A stretch of DNA of 64,000 nucleotides from Curtobacterium sp. VKM Ac-2865 (lineage in GTDB: Bacteria > Actinomycetota > Actinomycetes > Actinomycetales > Microbacteriaceae). The notes under the pieces are model-generated. The model was given only the letters and a program-made list of their open reading frames with translations, was not told where the DNA came from and did not search any database. Of the stretch, positions 59,858 through 64,000 are shown piece after piece. The position numbers and the translations under genes are program-made. The stretch covers positions 310,001 through 374,000 of the forward strand of contig NZ_JADKRZ010000001.1 in the NCBI RefSeq assembly GCF_015350905.1, in the 5' to 3' direction. How positions within the stretch are numbered: position 1 is the stretch's first letter; every line of letters begins with the position of its first letter.

Positions 59858-60814
59858 ATGCGATCGCCCGTCCTCTCCCCGTACCAGTCGCTGATGGCCT
59901 CGACCCCGGTCGTGCACCGCGCCGTCGAGGTCGACGGCCGCACCACGCACTACTGGGAGTACGGGCCGACGGACGCCACGCAGACCGTCCTGGCGGTGCA
60001 CGGGTTCCGCGGTGACCACCACGGACTCGAGTCCCTCGCCGCGCACCTGGTGGACGTGCGCGTCATCGTGCCGGACCTGCCCGGCTTCGGCGTGTCGGAC
60101 CCGCTGACCGTGTCCGACCTCGACTCCTACGTCGCGTGGCTCCGGGCGTTCCACGGTGCGCTCGGACTGGACCGGAGCGCCGTCGTGCTCGGGCACTCGT
60201 TCGGCTCGATCGTGGTGTCGGCCGCGGTGGCCGCCGGACTCGACACCCGGCTCCTGGTCCTGGTGAACCCGATCGCTGCCCCGGCACTGCAGGGCCCGCG
60301 TGCCGTGGGCACCGGCATCGCGATCGCGTACTACCGCGCCGGTGCCGCCCTGCCCCGGCCGCTCGGCCTCGGGATCCTGCGCAACCGGGCGATCGTCCGC
60401 GCGATGAGCGTCGCGATGCTGAAGTCGCACGACCCCGACCTGCGGCGGTGGGTGCACGACCAGCACGACCGCTACTTCTCCGCCTTCGCCGACCGGACCA
60501 GCGTGCTCGAGGCCTTCCGGACCTCCGTCACCCACGACGTGTCGGAGTACGCCGACCGGATCACCGTCCCGGTGCTGCTCATCGCCGCCGAGCGCGACGA
60601 CATCACCGCCGTGCCGGAGCAGCGAGCCCTCGCCGAGCGGCTGCACGACGCCGAGCTGGTCGTCATCCCGCGGGTCGGGCACCTGGTGCACTACGAGACG
60701 CCGGCCGCCGCGGCCGAGGCGACGCTGCGCCGCATGGCCGACCCCGTGCGGAAGCCGGGCCGGGCTGCCAAGCCGGGTCGAGCCTCCAGGCCGGACCGTG
60801 GGAGCGCGTCGTGA
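59858..60814 (+). CDS. Alpha/beta hydrolase
   Basis: 318 residues. Canonical fold: oxyanion region AVHGFRGDHHG, nucleophile S114 in LGHSFGS, acid in AERDDITAV, and histidine in RVGHLVHYE. Substrate unknown. The C-terminal 20 residues are basic and repetitive (KPGRAAKPGRASRP) and are partly encoded by a half family A palindrome (60780-60794), which suggests the gene end was extended by that element. GTGA overlap with the following glycosyltransferase gene. Confidence 0.85.
   Translation: MRSPVLSPYQSLMASTPVVHRAVEVDGRTTHYWEYGPTDATQTVLAVHGFRGDHHGLESLAAHLVDVRVIVPDLPGFGVSDPLTVSDLDSYVAWLRAFHGALGLDRSAVVLGHSFGSIVVSAAVAAGLDTRLLVLVNPIAAPALQGPRAVGTGIAIAYYRAGAALPRPLGLGILRNRAIVRAMSVAMLKSHDPDLRRWVHDQHDRYFSAFADRTSVLEAFRTSVTHDVSEYADRITVPVLLIAAERDDITAVPEQRALAERLHDAELVVIPRVGHLVHYETPAAAAEATLRRMADPVRKPGRAAKPGRASRPDRGSAS
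60780..60794 (+). repeat. Half family A palindrome within the hydrolase gene end
   Basis: GAGCCTCCAGGCCGG, identical to part of the half-element after uvrC (25310-25324). Confidence 0.45.
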
Positions 60815-61890
60815 GTCGCCTGCGGATCGGGATCGACTGCCGGTACGTCCGCATCGGGCGGCACGACGGCATCAGCCGGTTCACCGCCGGGATCGCCGCG
60901 CACCTGCCGGACCGTCACGACGCCGTGCTGCTCGTCAGCGACGAGCGGCAGCTCGCCTCGCTGCCCCAGGACCTGCCGTGGGAGCTCGTGCCGGCGCCGA
61001 CCGAGCCGGGGGAGCCCCTGGTGGCACGGCGCGTCAACCGCCTCGGGCTGGACGCCGTGTTCTCGCCCATGCAGACGATGGGCTCGCGTGGACGGTCCTA
61101 CGCCCTCGTGCTGACGCTCCACGACCTCATCTACTACCGGAACCGCACGCCCCCGCGCGAGTTCTCCTGGCCGCTGCGGCTGGGCTGGCGGGCCTTCCAC
61201 CTGGCGTGGTGGCCGCAGCGGATGCTGCTGAACGGCGCCGACGGCGTCGTGACGGTCTCCGAGACGACGGCGGGGCTGATCGCGGACCACCACCTGACGA
61301 AGCGACCGGTCACGGTCGCGTACAACGCTGCCGACCCGGCGACCCCGAGGCCGGCGGGGGGACCGCGGACGAAGTCCCTCGTCTACATGGGCTCGTTCAT
61401 GCCGTACAAGAACGTCGAGACGCTCGCCGCGGCGCTGCCGCTCCTGGGGTCCGACTGGACGCTGCACTGCATGTCACGCGTGTCGGACGCCGACCGGACG
61501 CGGCTCGAGGCCCTCGCGCCGGCCGGAGCGATCGTGTTCCACGACGGGGCGTCGGACGAGGAGTACCTCGACGCGCTGCGGTCCGCGACGGCACTCGTCA
61601 CGGCGTCCCACGACGAGGGCTTCGGCATCCCGCTCGTCGAGGCCATGGGCGTCGGCACCCCGGTCGCGGTGAGCGACATCCCGATCTTCCGGGAGATCGG
61701 CGGCGACGTCGCCGAGTACTTCGACGCGGACTCGCCGTCCGCCGTGGCAGCTGCCGTCCGCCGGCTCGAAGGACGGTGGGACGAGGCCTCGGCCGCGTCG
61801 CTCGAGCGTGCCGCGCGGTTCCGCTGGGCGGACTCGGCCGAACAGGTCGTGCGGGCCGTCGAGCGTGCCGTGGCCGGCCGGCGGGGCTGA
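60811..61890 (+). CDS. Glycosyltransferase family 4
   Basis: 359 residues. N-terminal IGIDCRYVRIGRHDGISRF, a central LHDLIYY, and the C-terminal donor site with VYMGSFMPYKN and DEGFGIPLVEAMGVGTPV (E-x7-E). The pattern resembles mannosyltransferases of the WbaZ/MtfB type, but donor and acceptor are unknown. GTG start overlaps the hydrolase stop codon by 4 nt, so both are one operon. Confidence 0.85.
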   Translation: MSRLRIGIDCRYVRIGRHDGISRFTAGIAAHLPDRHDAVLLVSDERQLASLPQDLPWELVPAPTEPGEPLVARRVNRLGLDAVFSPMQTMGSRGRSYALVLTLHDLIYYRNRTPPREFSWPLRLGWRAFHLAWWPQRMLLNGADGVVTVSETTAGLIADHHLTKRPVTVAYNAADPATPRPAGGPRTKSLVYMGSFMPYKNVETLAAALPLLGSDWTLHCMSRVSDADRTRLEALAPAGAIVFHDGASDEEYLDALRSATALVTASHDEGFGIPLVEAMGVGTPVAVSDIPIFREIGGDVAEYFDADSPSAVAAAVRRLEGRWDEASAASLERAARFRWADSAEQVVRAVERAVAGRRG

Positions 61891-61957
61891 GCCGCGCGCG
61901 GCGGTTCGTCCGTTCGGCCAGCGGGGCTGAGCCGCGCGGCGGTTCGTCCGTTCGGCC
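61881..61957 (+). repeat. Tandem 40/37-bp duplication spanning the glycosyltransferase stop codon
   Basis: 61881-61920 and 61921-61957 are the same sequence except for a 2-bp CG deletion in the second copy and the final base. The first copy includes the last codons and stop codon of the glycosyltransferase gene. Confidence 0.8.
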
Positions 61958-61966
61958 GTTCGTCCG

Positions 61967-62740
61967 TCAGACGCTGCCCGGTACCGCTGTCTCGACGGTG
62001 GCGCCCGGGAACTCCTTCAGCACGATCTCCTTCGCCGCGTGGTCCACGGCGGCCAGGCCGACCCCGGTGCCGGCGGTCTCGACGATCACACGCTGTGCCG
62101 TCGCGTCGTCCGACCGGCCGCCGTCCTCGCCGTCGGTGTTCCAGACGGCGTGCACGCGCAGGACGCCGCCGATGGCCTTGACGTCCTCGGCGACGGCGAG
62201 GCGGCGCGCGCTCACCTCGGCCGAGCCGGAGACGCCGACCACGACGTCCCCGAAGTCGATGACGGCGTAGACGTGCACGCCGGTGCTGCCGGACGAGGCG
62301 GCGGCGGCGCTGACCTGTCGCACCAGTTCGGCGCGGCGGGCGTTCGACAGCTCACGGTCGGCCTGCACGGCGGTGACGACGTCGTAGCTGATGAGCGACG
62401 TCTTCGTCGGGTCAGCCGTCTTCGCGGACGCGATGCCGGAGACGTCGCGCACGGCGGTGGTGAACTGCGCGGCGCTCTGCTCCGGACGGGGCACGAAGCC
62501 GCCGACGCCGTTCTGCACGCTCGACAGGATCAGGCCGAGGACGACGACGATCACGCCAGCGGCGAGGACCACGCCGACGAGCAGCAGCCCCCAGGACCGG
62601 ACGCGCTGCGGTCCGCTCCGCGTGGCGACCGCCCCGGTCTCCGTCCCGAAGGCGCGGTCGAGGTCGTCGTCCTCCTGCGCGGTGGGACCCGACGGCTGCT
62701 CACGCTGCCAGCCGGAGCCACCTGGACCCTCGATCGTCAT
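61967..62740 (-). CDS. Single-pass membrane protein, unknown function
   Basis: 257 residues that I do not recognise. An acidic, Gly/Gln-rich cytoplasmic N-terminus (1-46) precedes one transmembrane helix (about 49-71), then an extracytoplasmic domain of about 185 residues without cysteines. The domain alternates beta-like strands (VHVYAVIDFGDVVVGVSG, VLRVHAVW), perhaps a BON- or secretin-like alpha/beta fold; that is a guess. A TAGCAT -10 box at 62807-62802 predicts a 55-nt leader. ATG start. Confidence 0.65.
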   Translation of the reverse strand: MTIEGPGGSGWQREQPSGPTAQEDDDLDRAFGTETGAVATRSGPQRVRSWGLLLVGVVLAAGVIVVVLGLILSSVQNGVGGFVPRPEQSAAQFTTAVRDVSGIASAKTADPTKTSLISYDVVTAVQADRELSNARRAELVRQVSAAAASSGSTGVHVYAVIDFGDVVVGVSGSAEVSARRLAVAEDVKAIGGVLRVHAVWNTDGEDGGRSDDATAQRVIVETAGTGVGLAAVDHAAKEIVLKEFPGATVETAVPGSV

Positions 62741-62896
62741 GTCACCCCCGGTGTCGCACGCGCCACGGACGTCTCAGGTGTCGTGTCGTCGAGTGCTCTG
62801 GATGCTAGCCCGGCTGCGCGAGCAGACACGACTCGGGCGCACAACGATCCCGCAACGACGTCCCCGGGGCCGCTGTGCGCGAGACCTGACCGGGGC

Positions 62897-62902
62897 TAGC
62901 GT
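62897..62902 (+). promoter_or_regulatory. -10 box, leaderless start of the small membrane protein
   Basis: TAGCGT, then 7 nt, then ATG 62910. Confidence 0.45.
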
Positions 62903-62909
62903 GACCGGC

Positions 62910-63119
62910 ATGTGGATCGTGCTGCTGGCCGTGTTCGTGGCACTCGTCGCCGTCGTGGCGGTCGTCGGGGTGCTCGGGGTGCGGCGGGAACGCTCCCTCC
63001 GCGGTCTCGAGGACCCGCTGGCGCCGCGCACGCAGGACGACGGTGCCCACGGGGTGCAGACGGCGCAGGCGAAGGCCGCGCGGCCGGACAGCGGCGTCGG
63101 CGGGTTCACCAGCTTCTGA
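62910..63119 (+). CDS. Small membrane protein, unknown function
   Basis: 69 residues. One N-terminal transmembrane helix (about 2-24, valine/alanine-rich) followed by a polar tail ending DSGVGGFTSF. ATG 62910 is supported by the -10 box 7 nt upstream. No family recognised; its small size and lack of motifs leave the function open. It converges on the phosphatase gene across a short GC-rich inverted repeat (about 63147-63180). Confidence 0.55.
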   Translation: MWIVLLAVFVALVAVVAVVGVLGVRRERSLRGLEDPLAPRTQDDGAHGVQTAQAKAARPDSGVGGFTSF

Positions 63120-63175
63120 GGCGACGTGCCGTCCGCGCTGGCGTGCACCAGCGCGGCAGCGCTGCTCAGCGCTGA

Positions 63176-63814
63176 TCAGCTCCGCTGCTCGAGCGGGTTC
63201 TGGTCGTCGAACGCCGCCGACTCCGGAGCCGCCGGCAGCTCTTCGACCGGGTCGTCGAAGCGGACCAGTTCCGCGTGGAAGCGCTCCGGGTCCCAGCGGA
63301 ACGAGTGGATCGAGCCGTTCCGGATCGGTGTGTGCCGGCGGTCGGCGGTGCCGGGCGCCGCGGCGTTCACCACGCTGCGGATGACGGCACCGTGGGTTGC
63401 GACGACGATGACCCCGCCGTCGAACCGCACGGCGATCTCGCCGAGGGTCTCCGTGACGCGGGCGAGCAGCGCCGACTTCGACTCCCGCCCGGGGATGGCG
63501 TCGTGCGGGTACCGCGCCAGGACCTCGTCGTCCGTCAGGCCCTCGGCGTCGCCGTACGCCCGCTCGGCCAGCCCGGGGTAGGTCGTCGGGGCCGGGAGTC
63601 CGAGCCGCTCGGCGATGAGCGACCCGGTCTCGGCGGCCCGCGAGAGCGGTGAGGCGACGACCGCGTCGAACGAGCGCCGTGCCAGCAGGTCCGCGGCGGT
63701 GCGTGCCTGCTCGCGGCCGGTGTCGTTGAGCGGGATGTCCGTCGAGCCCTGGATGCGGCGTTCGGCGTTCCAGTCGGTCTCGCCGTGCCGGACGAGGTAC
63801 AGGTGGGTCGTCAC
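63176..63814 (-). CDS. Histidine phosphatase family protein
   Basis: 212 residues. Phosphoglycerate-mutase-like fold with catalytic H10 in LVRHGETDWN, the second arginine in SPLSRAAETG and the second histidine in VVATHGAVIR. Likely a phosphatase acting on small phosphoesters; the mutase activity is less likely because the sequence is of the broad phosphatase type. GTG 63814 follows a weak -10 box (CATGAT) by 6 nt, again leaderless. The frame is open 20 codons further upstream. Confidence 0.88.
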   Translation of the reverse strand: MTTHLYLVRHGETDWNAERRIQGSTDIPLNDTGREQARTAADLLARRSFDAVVASPLSRAAETGSLIAERLGLPAPTTYPGLAERAYGDAEGLTDDEVLARYPHDAIPGRESKSALLARVTETLGEIAVRFDGGVIVVATHGAVIRSVVNAAAPGTADRRHTPIRNGSIHSFRWDPERFHAELVRFDDPVEELPAAPESAAFDDQNPLEQRS

Positions 63815-63884
63815 AGCACGATCATGACAGAGCAGCCCGGTGCGGCCGTCAGCGTGCCGAGCCGGGCAGGGCACGGTCCGCCCG

Positions 63885-64000
63885 TCAGCGTGCCAGCCGC
63901 TCCGCGAGGGCGAGGAGCGTCTCGGTGGTGCCGCCCTCGATCTTCACGGCAGCGCGGCGGTCACTGCGGGTCGCGCCGCGGTTCACGATCACCACGGGGT
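63885..64000 (-). CDS. C-terminus of a Sir2-type NAD-dependent protein deacetylase, cut by the window edge
   Basis: The last 38 codons are visible, reading PVVIVNRGATRSDRRA and then VKIEGGTTETLLALAERLAR before TGA. The VIVNRGxTRxD segment followed by an acidic/Gly stretch and LLALAERL is the usual end of bacterial Sir2 (CobB-like) deacetylases. Catalytic domains lie outside the window, so the call rests on this tail only. Confidence 0.6.
   Translation of the reverse strand, partial: PVVIVNRGATRSDRRAAVKIEGGTTETLLALAERLAR

Noticed and set aside
57893-60691. A 932-codon minus-strand frame through treS and the hydrolase gene
   Set aside because: Out of frame with treS and antisense to the hydrolase; both real genes have intact catalytic residues.

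Overview
The window is high-GC DNA from an actinobacterium. Gene order, protein sequences and the TAnnnT-type promoters fit the family Microbacteriaceae, probably Curtobacterium or a close relative; that is inference from gene content, not from a database search. Nearly all of it is dense core chromosome. I see no prophage, insertion sequence, CRISPR array, rRNA operon or replication origin. One tRNA gene (tRNA-Leu, anticodon CAA) is present, and genes at both window edges are cut (pyruvate kinase on the left, a Sir2-type deacetylase on the right).

Layout. 1-12.8 kb: pyk, a ferritin-like/VIT1 membrane protein, an HdeD-like protein, tRNA-Leu followed by two tandem copies of a 55-bp unit, the ANTAR response regulator pdtaR, a GNAT acetyltransferase, a thioesterase, polA, a DUF885 protein, rpsA, coaE and an anchored hydrolase. 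12.8-17 kb: an acyl-CoA-ligase-like gene coupled to an acyltransferase-3 membrane protein, and an MFS (ACS-type) transporter. 17-27.4 kb: the nucleotide excision repair genes uvrB, uvrA, uvrC with an SDR gene between uvrB and uvrA, then rapZ and whiA. 27.5-31.3 kb: gap-pgk-tpiA-secG-rbpA on the plus strand. 31.5-39.9 kb: the minus-strand pentose phosphate cluster tkt-tal-pgi-zwf-opcA-pgl, converging on the glycolytic genes. 40.2-42.7 kb: heme A biosynthesis (ctaB, ctaA) facing each other across a repeat-rich 522-bp gap. 42.9-47.2 kb: SUF iron-sulfur assembly (sufB, sufD, Rieske protein, sufC, SufT/MIP18-like). 47.4-53.2 kb: bioY, an ABC-F ATPase, a SURF1/zinc-ribbon/DUF3099 operon, fabG, serB. 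53.2-60 kb: glycogen/trehalose metabolism (glgC and glgA divergent, treS), with an ABC ATPase, rpmE2 and a DnaQ-like exonuclease between them. 59.9-64 kb: a hydrolase-glycosyltransferase pair, unknown membrane proteins, a histidine phosphatase and the end of a Sir2 deacetylase.

Functional themes. Central carbon flow dominates (pyk, gap, pgk, tpiA, pgi, zwf, pgl, tal, tkt, glgC, glgA, treS). Around it sit cytochrome oxidase maturation (ctaA, ctaB, SURF1), Fe-S assembly and DNA repair/replication (polA, uvrABC).

The most interesting signals are non-coding. (1) A family of palindromes with a constant GACGGGAGGC outer arm and variable centre recurs at gene ends. (2) A second palindrome family (core GAGATCGCACTTCGTGTCGG) occurs twice, each time 33-34 bp from a copy of the first, forming a composite element of about 132 bp in opposite orientations at two convergent junctions. 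(3) A cluster of 19-bp GAGAC/GTCTC units lies between ctaB and ctaA. (4) The 3' end of tRNA-Leu is repeated downstream in two 55-bp tandem units. (5) Many genes have a TAnnnT -10 box 6-7 nt before the start codon, which predicts leaderless mRNAs.
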